A stretch of DNA of 19,455 nt from JAKAGE01 sp964416665 (lineage in GTDB: Bacteria > Patescibacteriota > Minisyncoccia > UBA6257 > 2-01-FULL-56-20), in assembly GCA_964416665.1 (NCBI GenBank), contig CAYQFA010000015.1, forward strand, positions 1-19,455, written 5' to 3'. The position numbers were made by a program, and so were the translations under genes. The notes below the pieces were generated by a model. It searched no databases and was not told the origin of the DNA. It saw only the letters and a list, made by a program, of their open reading frames with translations. Shown here in pieces: positions 5,683 to 11,760 of this stretch (positions are counted from its first letter, which is position 1; every line of letters starts with the position of its first letter).

Positions 5683-6141
5683 TTAGAGGCGCCGAATGAT
5701 AAGGCGAACAAGACCGTTGACTGACAATGCGTTGATGCTCGTTTTGTTTTCTGCGATGAGCGGCCGGTCGCTCTCTCCGACCGTCACTTGGAACCGCAGC
5801 ATCCGTTCGGCCCTCCAATAACTCAAAGGAAGGAATGGAACGATCCGCTGTTTTTTTCCGCATTCCCAAGAACTGCCGAAAATGGCGATGTGGCCTTGGG
5901 GCATCGGCGGTGTCTCGTCCTTGTCCATCGCTGCCACCTGGCTTGGCGAGGGATTCCTGACGGTACCACCCTGCCGTTGGATCTCATCAATGATCTCCCG
6001 GGTTAGTGCACCCGCGCGCACGAGAAAGATCATGCTCTGGAATTTCTCTATCCGCCGTTTTTCACGAGCGGTTTGAAAAGCCACGAGCCCCAAAGGCGCA
6101 ACGATCTCCGTTACGCCCAAAATGACGCCAACACTTCCCAT
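5683..6141 (-). CDS. Membrane-anchored protein, unknown function (152 aa)
   Basis: The N terminus MGSVGVILGVTEIVAPLGLVAFQTAREKRRIEKF is a hydrophobic segment followed by a basic stop-transfer, suggesting a single membrane anchor with a cytoplasmic body. The body is mixed alpha/beta with no motif I know. A Pro-rich link (NPSPSQVAAMDKDETPPMPQ) joins helical residues 40-60 to a beta-rich end (RMLRFQVTVGESDRPLIAENKTSINALSVNGLVRLIIRRL). Two ATGs overlap at 6144 and 6141; the second is preferred because GGAGG lies 5 bases before it. A TTGAAA-16-TATAAA promoter is seen at 6200-6227. The gene follows the HTH gene's direction but has its own promoter and terminator. Confidence 0.68.
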   Translation of the reverse strand: MGSVGVILGVTEIVAPLGLVAFQTAREKRRIEKFQSMIFLVRAGALTREIIDEIQRQGGTVRNPSPSQVAAMDKDETPPMPQGHIAIFGSSWECGKKQRIVPFLPLSYWRAERMLRFQVTVGESDRPLIAENKTSINALSVNGLVRLIIRRL

Positions 6142-6199
6142 CATTGCCTCCGTTCACACACCCGCCGAAACTTAAAAATGAGACCTGGGTGCTGGTAGA

Positions 6200-6227
6200 T
6201 TTATACCACACCGCAATATTTTTTCAA
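6200..6227 (-). promoter_or_regulatory. Promoter of the 152-residue protein gene
   Basis: On the minus strand, TTGAAA (6227-6222) and TATAAA (6205-6200) are 16 bases apart. The -35 box lies only 4 bases past the stop codon of the upstream membrane-protein gene (6231). Confidence 0.65.
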
Positions 6228-6230
6228 ACC

Positions 6231-7793
6231 TTATTGCACCTCCTCTTTTTTTGCGTCAATGAATTTCCGGAAGCTCTCCAGGAACTCGACGAAAAATCCG
6301 AGGGGAAGTTCGATGAAGAAATCGAATACGATGACGATGATATTGAAATTCGAAAGACCGGCGATGACCCATTGGCCGAGGGCCATGAAGGGGATGATGA
6401 CAAGGTCGGCCAGGAAGCCGAGCACGGTCGATCGCTTCTTTTCGAGGCTCATCTCTTTGGCGCGGTTGTTTATCTTCACGCCGGTCGCGATGATCATCGA
6501 AGTGAAGAGGAGGAAAATGACGATGCTGAACGGGCTGAACGATATCCAGAGCAATGCTTTTATGATCGCATAGAGGATGGCGGCGAGGGCGATGCCGTAG
6601 GCGAGATAGACCAGCACGGCGGTGAGGCCGCGCGCGGCCTCGGGCACGGAGACGACGTAGCTTCGCGGGTTGTCGCGCGAGATGATGTTCTTCACTTCGT
6701 GTGCGACGAGCTCGAAGTTCTTTTCCGACGGTGGACGGACGAAGGTCACGATGAGCAGCATAAGGAACGGCGGGAAGAGGATGTTGATGGTGGTATTGAG
6801 GATCGAGAACGGGTAGTGGAACACACGGTCAAGTGGTATCTCGAGGGCGAGCGCAACGACTACCTTGGAAATAAGGAATGAGAGAACGCTGAAGAATGCC
6901 AGTTTTTTGAGCTGCTGGGCGGTCCGTTCCGCCTGCTCGTCGTAAAGCCGCACGAGTTCCGCATCGAAATTTTTCGCGAGCAATGCGTCTTCGAGAATGA
7001 GATCGCCGGTGAGTTGAAACGGGGTCTTTTCCCTTTGGCAGAGCTTCAAAAAATAAGGGCCGAAGCGATTCTTCAATGTTCCCTGGATATCTTTTCTGAG
7101 ATCACCTAATTTTGGCGCCGTTTCCTGAAGCTCGAGCTCAGACATTTTTCCCCAGTTCGGATATAAGAACTTGAGGAGAGTATATTGCATCTGGTCGTCG
7201 TCGAACCGCAGAACGGCACGTTGGGTAGCAATGAAAAGCTGTGTCTTTATCTCATCGTCGCTCAGCGGTATTTTTTTCAATACGAGGCGGTCGCGCATCA
7301 CTTCGTACATCATTTCGCCGACGAGCTGGCTTTCCGGCGGCGGGAAAAGTTCTTCTTCGAGCGCCGGAACGAAGATCTCAAGCAGCCAGCTCGAAATTTG
7401 ACGATGCCCGTCGCCTCCTTCTTCATTCTCATAATGCAGCAAGAAGAGGAGATTATCGATGACGCGTTGCACTCCGGCGATGGTCGCGTCGGGGACGGTA
7501 TCGTTCGGCAGATGCCCGGAGCGAATGAGGTCTTTTATGAACGCCTCGGCGAAGTTGCCGCTGGACGTGTTCAGGAGCACCCGGCGGCGCAGGATCCTTT
7601 CGATACTGCCTTTGCGGAGCAGGTGAGCCTCGTGATATTGGATGAGGTTCCTGAACTTATCGTAAAACGTCGCCACTTTCGAGGCGATCTCATCCACGTG
7701 GATATTTTCGGTTTCGAGCTCCCGGTGCCTCGCCTGACGTTCGCGGTGTTCCTTATGGCGGGCCATAAGTGCCACGATGGGTTCTGAAAGCAT
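6231..7793 (-). CDS. Large multi-pass membrane protein, unknown function (520 aa)
   Basis: The N-terminal half (residues 1 to about 290) is soluble. It has a charged coiled-coil-like start (ARHKEHRERQARHRELETENIHVDEIASKVATFYDKFRNLI) and amphipathic helices. From about residue 300 on there are some six to eight hydrophobic segments, including FFSVLSFLISKVVVALAL, ILNTTINILFPPFLMLLIVTFV, AVLVYLAYGIALAAILYAIIKALLW and FNIIVIVFDFFIELPLGFFVEFL. Similar proteins of unknown role occur in CPR genomes as far as I recall; I cannot name a domain. The ATG at 7793 is chosen over an upstream codon because TATAAT ends 7 bases before it and the extra residues would overlap the divergent triosephosphate isomerase promoter. 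No terminator is seen after it. Confidence 0.8.
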   Translation of the reverse strand: MLSEPIVALMARHKEHRERQARHRELETENIHVDEIASKVATFYDKFRNLIQYHEAHLLRKGSIERILRRRVLLNTSSGNFAEAFIKDLIRSGHLPNDTVPDATIAGVQRVIDNLLFLLHYENEEGGDGHRQISSWLLEIFVPALEEELFPPPESQLVGEMMYEVMRDRLVLKKIPLSDDEIKTQLFIATQRAVLRFDDDQMQYTLLKFLYPNWGKMSELELQETAPKLGDLRKDIQGTLKNRFGPYFLKLCQREKTPFQLTGDLILEDALLAKNFDAELVRLYDEQAERTAQQLKKLAFFSVLSFLISKVVVALALEIPLDRVFHYPFSILNTTINILFPPFLMLLIVTFVRPPSEKNFELVAHEVKNIISRDNPRSYVVSVPEAARGLTAVLVYLAYGIALAAILYAIIKALLWISFSPFSIVIFLLFTSMIIATGVKINNRAKEMSLEKKRSTVLGFLADLVIIPFMALGQWVIAGLSNFNIIVIVFDFFIELPLGFFVEFLESFRKFIDAKKEEVQ

Positions 7794-7800
7794 ATGCCTT

Positions 7801-7806
7801 ATTATA
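7801..7806 (-). promoter_or_regulatory. -10 box (TATAAT) of the large membrane protein gene
   Basis: TATAAT on the minus strand ends 7 bases before the ATG at 7793, implying a leaderless mRNA. It is divergent from, and about 30 bases away from, the -10 box of the isomerase gene. Confidence 0.6.
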
Positions 7807-7834
7807 TAACAGTTTTGCCCGGGTAAGTATTGGA

Positions 7835-7843
7835 TGTTACCAT
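7835..7843 (+). promoter_or_regulatory. Extended -10 (TGTTACCAT) of the triosephosphate isomerase gene
   Basis: TACCAT at 7838-7843 with TG one base before it ends 7 bases before the ATG at 7851. The match is weaker than TATAAT, but spacing and the TG agree with the other starts. Confidence 0.4.
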
Positions 7844-7850
7844 AAGGGAA

Positions 7851-8606
7851 ATGGCTCAAAGATTGTCTCAAAAGCTGATAGCGGCGAATTGGAAGGAGAA
7901 CCCCGAGTCGGAAGGGAACGCTTTGCGCCTTTTTAGAGCGGTGGCCGCGGTGAGGAATGGGCGCGTAAAAGTGGTCATCTGCCCGCCGTATATTTTTTTG
8001 GAAGAGATTGCGCGAGCGTATAAGCGCTTGCGTGATAAGACCGACCTTGCCATCGGCGCAGAGGATGTCTTTTGGGAGGAGAAGGGACCCTTCACGAGCG
8101 GAGTCGGTCCGAAAATGCTTTCATCGCTCGGTGTGCAGTATGTGATTGTCGGCCACTCCGAGCGGCGCAAGTGGTTCAAGGAAACCGATGTGATGGTGAA
8201 TAAAAAGGTGAAGCTTGCGGTGCGCGACGGGCTTGCTGTGATCCTTTGCGTGGGCGAATCGCTGGCAATCCGAAAAAAAGGCACGCGGGCCGCGGAGGCA
8301 TTTGTTAAATCCCAATTAAAAAAAGATTTACAGAACGTCCGGCAGGGGAATATCATTATCGCCTATGAACCGATCTGGGCCATCGGCACGGGACGAAGCG
8401 CCGCGCCAAAGGATGCCGCGGCGATGGCGCGATGTATAAAAAAGACCACGGCACGATCGTTCAAAAACATCAAAGTGCTCTATGGCGGTTCGGTGGATGG
8501 TGCGAATGCGCGCGATTATGTACAATTAAAGGAGATTGACGGTGCGCTCGTCGGTGGTGCGAGCCTCAAGGCCGGTGAATTTAAAAAAATAATAAAAACT
8601 ATATAA
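7851..8606 (+). CDS. tpiA: Triosephosphate isomerase
   Basis: The enzyme interconverts dihydroxyacetone phosphate and glyceraldehyde 3-phosphate in glycolysis, in the cytoplasm. All catalytic elements are present: N13 and K15 in LIAANWKEN, the electrophilic His102 in VIVGHSERR, the base Glu173 in AYEPIWAIGTG, and the phosphate-binding LYGGSV and GALVGGASL near the end. The length (251 residues) is normal. A TTG at 7830 would add seven residues, but the ATG at 7851 gives the usual short lead before the NWK motif and sits 7 bases after a possible -10 box. The SIMPL gene follows with only 2 bases between, so the two are probably co-transcribed. Confidence 0.96.
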   Translation: MAQRLSQKLIAANWKENPESEGNALRLFRAVAAVRNGRVKVVICPPYIFLEEIARAYKRLRDKTDLAIGAEDVFWEEKGPFTSGVGPKMLSSLGVQYVIVGHSERRKWFKETDVMVNKKVKLAVRDGLAVILCVGESLAIRKKGTRAAEAFVKSQLKKDLQNVRQGNIIIAYEPIWAIGTGRSAAPKDAAAMARCIKKTTARSFKNIKVLYGGSVDGANARDYVQLKEIDGALVGGASLKAGEFKKIIKTI

Positions 8607-8608
8607 CT

Positions 8609-9385
8609 ATGAATGAAATAAAAGCGAGGACGTGGTTTTGGGTACTGATCAATGTGTTGGTCGTCGTGCTGATCGTTTTTGTTCTGGCGGGTGCGTTGCC
8701 TTCCGCAGTGCAATATGAGAATTCTTTGACGCCTGCGCGGCAGATCACGGTGAGTGCGGAGGGAAAGACAACAGCAACGCCGGATCTAGCCGAGATCTCC
8801 TTTTCGGTGGTATCGCAGGGTGCGGATCCGCAGAGCCTTTCTACGGACAACAATACCAAGATGAACACCGTGATGCAGTTCCTCGGTTCGAAGAATATTG
8901 CGACGAGCGACATTCAGACGACCGGCTACGACCTCTCGCCGAATTACAACTATAATATGCCGCTGGCGTCCAACCAGAACCCGAACAAGATAATAGGCTA
9001 TACACTTACGCAGACGGTCGAAGTGAAGATCCATGATCTTACGAACGTCGCGACGGTGCTCGGTGGACTGGCGCCGCTTGGCGTGAACGAGATCGGTGGT
9101 GTGAACTTTACCTTTAACGACAACGACGACCTCATGGCCGCTGCGCGTACCGATGCGATAAACAAAGCGGAGGCGAAGGCCAAAGCGTTGGCTTCGCAGG
9201 CCGGTGCATCGCTTGGTAAAGTTATGACGATGAATGAGAACGGTGTGATACCGTATCCTACACCGGTTTACAATATGGCGTCGGGCATGAGCGTGATGGG
9301 CGCGTCTGCACCGGTGACGCCGACCATTCAGCCGGGCTCTGAGGATGTGACCGACGACGTCACGATAACGTACGCATTGCGGTAA
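8609..9385 (+). CDS. SIMPL-domain (DUF541) protein, membrane anchored
   Basis: The 258-residue protein has one N-terminal transmembrane segment (WFWVLINVLVVVLIVFVLAGAL, about 10-31). A SIMPL domain follows: it begins ARQITVSAEGKTTATPDLAEISFSVVSQG, contains the central GYTLTQTVEVKIHDLTNVATVL strand, and ends with the helix AARTDAINKAEAKAKALASQAGASLGKV. The closing strand is DVTITYAL. These domains sit on the outer side of the membrane in many bacteria; their role is poorly defined. Residues 205-250 form a Pro/Met/Ser-rich loop (PYPTPVYNMASGMSVMGASAPVTPTIQPG). It starts 2 bases after the isomerase gene with no ribosome-binding site, so it is probably translated by coupling. Confidence 0.9.
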   Translation: MNEIKARTWFWVLINVLVVVLIVFVLAGALPSAVQYENSLTPARQITVSAEGKTTATPDLAEISFSVVSQGADPQSLSTDNNTKMNTVMQFLGSKNIATSDIQTTGYDLSPNYNYNMPLASNQNPNKIIGYTLTQTVEVKIHDLTNVATVLGGLAPLGVNEIGGVNFTFNDNDDLMAAARTDAINKAEAKAKALASQAGASLGKVMTMNENGVIPYPTPVYNMASGMSVMGASAPVTPTIQPGSEDVTDDVTITYALR

Positions 9386-9388
9386 TAT
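9383..9388 (+). promoter_or_regulatory. Possible -10 box (TAATAT) before gtrA
   Basis: TAATAT overlaps the TAA stop codon of the SIMPL gene and ends 6 bases before the ATG at 9395. The spacing matches other leaderless starts here, but the gene could equally be read from the upstream operon. Confidence 0.3.
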
Positions 9389-9394
9389 CTCGCC

Positions 9395-10015
9395 ATGAAT
9401 AAGAAAGATTGGAAGGCGATCACGGTCATCGGCGCGGGCGTTGGGCTTCTGATCCAACCCATTCTCTCCACGCTCATAGGAGCGGCGCATGCCGATCTAT
9501 TGACGTGGCCTTTGCGGCTCGCGGTGTTCGTCGGGTTTACCGTCCTCGCGCCGCTCGCGCTCATGATCTTGTATTTTGTCGGGAAACTGGTGCCGGTCAT
9601 CTATCAGTTCGGCAAATTCGCCGCGGTCGGAGTGCTGAACACTTTTGTGGATATCGGCGTCTTGAACCTCGAGATCCTGATGTTCGGCACGCCGGGCGCG
9701 TGGGAGTATCGTGTCTTTAAGACCGTTTCATGGATAGCGGCGACGACAAATAGTTTCCTTTGGAACAAATACTGGACGTTCTACTCGCAGGAGCCTGCGA
9801 GCGCGAAACAAACGATCGAGTTCTACGGCGTGGCGTTCGTGGGATTCTTGTTGAACGTCGGTCTGGCCTCATACGTGTTCAGCAACGTCTCGCGTCCCGC
9901 TTCGGTATCGCCGAATCTGTGGGCGAACATCGGCGCGCTTGTCGGTGTCGCAGCTGCGTTCATTTGGAACTTCATCGGTTACAAGTTTTGGGTCTTCAAA
10001 AAGAAAGAGAGCTAG
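9395..10015 (+). CDS. GtrA-family membrane protein
   Basis: The protein is 206 residues. Two N-terminal hydrophobic segments (VIGAGVGLLIQPILSTLIGA; LRLAVFVGFTVLAPLALMILYFV) precede a GtrA domain from about residue 68. The domain shows the family start YQFGKFAAVGVLNTFVDIGVLNLEI, the block FKTVSWIAATTNSFLWNKYWTF, and the end VGVAAAFIWNFIGYKFWVFK. GtrA proteins are four-helix membrane proteins thought to help flip or supply lipid-linked sugars for surface glycosylation; the substrate here is unknown. The extra N-terminal pair of helices makes it longer than the classical 120-residue form. Its stop codon lies inside the left arm of the large inverted repeat that follows. Confidence 0.9.
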   Translation: MNKKDWKAITVIGAGVGLLIQPILSTLIGAAHADLLTWPLRLAVFVGFTVLAPLALMILYFVGKLVPVIYQFGKFAAVGVLNTFVDIGVLNLEILMFGTPGAWEYRVFKTVSWIAATTNSFLWNKYWTFYSQEPASAKQTIEFYGVAFVGFLLNVGLASYVFSNVSRPASVSPNLWANIGALVGVAAAFIWNFIGYKFWVFKKKES

Positions 10016-10136
10016 TATTATGGCGGGATGGTCTTATGCAAGCAGGCGCACATATTTCTGACTCCTGATAAGAATAAGTCGTCAGAAATATGTGCGCCTG
10101 CTTGCATAAGACTGCTGTTCCTGCTATAATACTAGC
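10011..10136. repeat. Very long inverted repeat; conserved-loop hairpin copy 2
   Basis: Bases 10031-10062 are the exact reverse complement of 10081-10112, a 32-bp stem. The outer blocks 10011-10024 and 10123-10136 also pair at 13 of 14 positions, separated from the core by short unequal spacers, for a total length of 126 bp. The 18-nt loop (10063-10080) is TCCTGATAAGAATAAGTC, the same as the loop at 19-36 except for two bases. No T tract follows directly. The left arm contains the gtrA stop codon and the right arm contains a TATAAT box. Confidence 0.9.
10125..10130 (+). promoter_or_regulatory. -10 box (TATAAT) in the right arm of the long inverted repeat
   Basis: A perfect TATAAT with GC before it. 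Transcription would begin near 10137, just past the hairpin, and could run to the terminator at 10208-10225. A -35 box would fall in the hairpin's right arm, where no clear match is seen. Confidence 0.45.
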
Positions 10137-10226
10137 GAATGAGTGCGAGTATACCTTAGCGATGATATCGATTAAGGCATATCCCACACGATTCTGTTTG
10201 GCTAAAGACCCCGCAAGGGGTTTTTA
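10137..10226 (+). ncRNA. Putative small RNA of about 90 nt, unknown class
   Basis: The stretch is bounded by a TATAAT box 6 bases before it and by a textbook terminator. It contains an internal hairpin: CCTTA (10154-10158) pairs with TAAGG (10173-10177), and CGAT pairs with ATCG inside. No long reading frame exists. A seven-codon frame (ATG at 10139, MSASIP, TAG at 10157) begins 8 bases after the -10 box and could be a leader peptide. I recognise no RNA family. It is inferred from its flanking signals only. Confidence 0.4.
10139..10159 (+). CDS. Possible six-residue leader peptide (MSASIP)
   Basis: ATG-AGT-GCG-AGT-ATA-CCT-TAG starts 8 bases after TATAAT, the distance seen at the leaderless genes, and its end enters a hairpin. 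The frame is so short that chance is quite possible. If real it would act by being translated, not by its product. Confidence 0.15.
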   Translation: MSASIP

Positions 10227-10237
10227 GTTTGCCAAGC
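10196..10237 (+). terminator. Intrinsic terminator with extended lower stem
   Basis: ACCCC (10208-10212), GCAA tetraloop and GGGGT (10217-10221) are followed by TTTTT. Further pairs lie outside (CTAAA/TTTAG, and GTTTGGC at 10196-10202 with GCCAAGC at 10231-10237). The lower stem is compatible with a larger folded structure before termination. Confidence 0.75.
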
Positions 10238-10251
10238 AATATGCTATTTCG

Positions 10252-10257
10252 TATACT
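10252..10257 (+). promoter_or_regulatory. Possible -10 box (TATACT) before the structured element
   Basis: TATACT ends 4 bases before the first strand of the closing stem of the structured element at 10262. No convincing -35 is visible. Confidence 0.4.
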
Positions 10258-10261
10258 TATA

Positions 10262-10377
10262 GCAAGTGGAACATAGAGCGATCCGTTAGCCCCTTTAAAG
10301 GGCTGCGAGAGAGCACTCGTTCAATACAAACAGAACCGGAGGTCACCACTTGCAGCCCTTTAAGCGGGGTAACTAAC
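10262..10377 (+). ncRNA. Structured intergenic element upstream of murB, unknown class
   Basis: GCAAGTGG (10262-10269) pairs exactly with CCACTTGC (10346-10353) and would close an 84-nt domain. Inside are AGCCC/GGGCT around a TTTAAA-containing loop (about 10289-10304) and CGAG/CTCG (10306-10319). A competing fold pairs AAAGGGCTGC (about 10297-10306) with GCAGCCCTTT (10352-10361), and GTTAG (10285-10289) with CTAAC (10373-10377). Two exclusive folds upstream of a gene resemble a cis-regulatory RNA, but no T tract follows. I compared it by eye with RNase P, SRP, 6S, tmRNA and common riboswitch motifs and found no match. It could instead be a DNA-level inverted repeat. Confidence 0.35.
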
Positions 10378-10420
10378 CAGTAAAAAGATTCGCCCGAGCG
10401 TGGCGGATCTATCTTGTGTC

Positions 10421-11392
10421 ATGCCAAAATTTAAGGAGAATATACCATTATCAAAATTCAGCCACTATAAGATCGGGGGACCGGCGCGTTTTTTCTTCGA
10501 AGCGAAGAATGAAAAAGAAGTGGCGTGGGCCATCGGTGAGGCGAAGAAGCGAAAACTTCCGGTGTTCATTTTGGCTGGCGGTACCAATCTTTTGCTTTGT
10601 GACAAGGGCTTTGATGGTCTTGTTCTGCGCCCGGCGATCATGACGCTTAAGGCGAAAAAGGATACGCTCGAGGTCGGCGCGGGCGTTTTTATGTGCGACC
10701 TTTTGAATTTTGCGGCAGGGAAATCGCTTTCCGGACTTGAATGGGCAGGTGGGTTGCCGGGAACCATTGGCGGTGCGGTCCGCGGAAATGCCGGATGCTT
10801 CGGCGGCGAAACGAAGGACAATATTGTTTCCGTCCGGAGCTTTGATACGAAGACAATGAAGATTGTCGAGCGTTCGGCCCGGGAGTGCGCGTTCAAATAT
10901 CGCGACAGTATTTTCAAAAAGAAACGCGGCGCGGAGATCATCCTTTCGGTGGAATTGAAGTTGATGAAAGGTGACAAGAAGGCGATCCTGCGGTCCATCA
11001 AGGAAAAGATCGAGTATCGCAAGAAGACCCATCCGCTCGACTATCCGAACATCGGCAGCACGTTCAAAAATATCCCATTGCATGCCATCCACGAAAAAGG
11101 GAGTCCGAAATATGAAAAGGCGATCAAGGAGCGAGAACTTGCGTTCCGCGGATCGCATTTTTCCGTGAAGACGGATCCTTTCCCGGTCATCTCGGCCGCG
11201 AAGCTTATTTCCGAGTCGGGACTGCGCGGGGTGAGCGTCGGGGGTGCCATGATCTCACCAAAGCATCCCAATTTCATCGTCAACGCGTTGAACGCAAGCT
11301 CCTGCGACGCGAAAAGCCTCATTACCCTAGCAAAAGCGGAGGTTTACAAGAAGTTCGGCGTCCAGCTAGAGGAAGAAATCCAGATCGTTTAG
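10421..11392 (+). CDS. murB: UDP-N-acetylenolpyruvoylglucosamine reductase
   Basis: This cytoplasmic flavoenzyme reduces UDP-GlcNAc-enolpyruvate with NADPH to make UDP-MurNAc for peptidoglycan. Seen in order: the N-terminal HYKIGGPARFF; the FAD-binding LPVFILAGGTNLL and LEWAGGLPGTIGGAVRGNAGCFGGE; a YRDSIFK segment; YPNIGSTFKN, which holds the serine that acts as proton donor; and the C-terminal AAKLISESGLRGVSVGGAMISPKHPNFIVN with the later acidic LEEEIQIV. The length of 323 residues is normal. A GTG at 10400 would add seven residues; the ATG at 10421 is preferred as it matches family N termini. No ribosome-binding site is seen, and only a weak TATCTT box lies 5 bases before it. It is preceded by the structured element. 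Confidence 0.95.
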   Translation: MPKFKENIPLSKFSHYKIGGPARFFFEAKNEKEVAWAIGEAKKRKLPVFILAGGTNLLLCDKGFDGLVLRPAIMTLKAKKDTLEVGAGVFMCDLLNFAAGKSLSGLEWAGGLPGTIGGAVRGNAGCFGGETKDNIVSVRSFDTKTMKIVERSARECAFKYRDSIFKKKRGAEIILSVELKLMKGDKKAILRSIKEKIEYRKKTHPLDYPNIGSTFKNIPLHAIHEKGSPKYEKAIKERELAFRGSHFSVKTDPFPVISAAKLISESGLRGVSVGGAMISPKHPNFIVNALNASSCDAKSLITLAKAEVYKKFGVQLEEEIQIV

Positions 11393-11394
11393 TG

Positions 11395-11400
11395 TATAAT
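11395..11400 (+). promoter_or_regulatory. -10 box (TATAAT) of the HPF gene
   Basis: TATAAT directly preceded by TG lies 2 bases after the murB stop codon and 7 bases before the ATG at 11408. It fits leaderless transcription independent of murB. Confidence 0.6.
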
Positions 11401-11407
11401 AAAGGTA

Positions 11408-11749
11408 ATGAAAATTACCACCAAAAAAACACTCGATGTCACGCCGGCGCTTGAGGTCTATATCGAAAAGAAACTCGCCCCACTCGGGAAGTTTTTAAAA
11501 CACTTTGAAAAGTCCGGCGAGGTTGAACTTTGGCTGGAAGTTTCGCGCACCTCGGCGCATCACAAAAAGGGTGACGATGTTTTTATGGCCGCCATCGATA
11601 TTCGCTTGCCGAAGAAGGCGTTGCGTGCCGAGGCGTCCGCAGCCGATATCCGTACGGCGATTGACAATGTGCGCGAAATGATCCAGATGGAGATCGAGAA
11701 ATACAAGGATCAGTATTTCGATCGGCATCGCGACGAAAAAAAAGAATAG
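11408..11749 (+). CDS. hpf: Ribosome hibernation-promoting factor, short form (HPF/YfiA family)
   Basis: The 113-residue protein has the HPF/RaiA beta-alpha-beta-beta-beta-alpha fold. It starts MKITTKKTLDVTPALEVYIEKKLAPLGKFL, then the strands VELWLEVSRTSAHHKKGDDVFMAAIDIRLPKKALRAEASAADIRTAIDNVREMIQMEIEKYKDQ. The basic face and the ADIRTAIDNV helix are those that enter the tRNA/mRNA channel of the 30S subunit. It blocks idle ribosomes in starved or resting cells. It lacks the C-terminal dimerisation domain of the long form. The HD-domain gene starts 11 bases after its stop codon, so the pair is probably one operon. Confidence 0.92.
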   Translation: MKITTKKTLDVTPALEVYIEKKLAPLGKFLKHFEKSGEVELWLEVSRTSAHHKKGDDVFMAAIDIRLPKKALRAEASAADIRTAIDNVREMIQMEIEKYKDQYFDRHRDEKKE

Positions 11750-11760
11750 GAAGCACCATC

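Noticed and set aside
6144..6881. 245-residue plus-strand frame very rich in Asp and Glu
   Set aside because: It is the shadow of the membrane-protein gene on the minus strand; the acidic composition is the complement of hydrophobic codons.
10262..10377. RNase P, SRP, 6S, tmRNA or T-box identity for the structured element
   Set aside because: Their conserved sequences were not found; only a short ACAGAA and an AGAGAG stretch coincide, which is not enough.
10451..11158. 235-residue minus-strand frame
   Set aside because: It lies antisense within murB, whose motifs are all on the plus strand.
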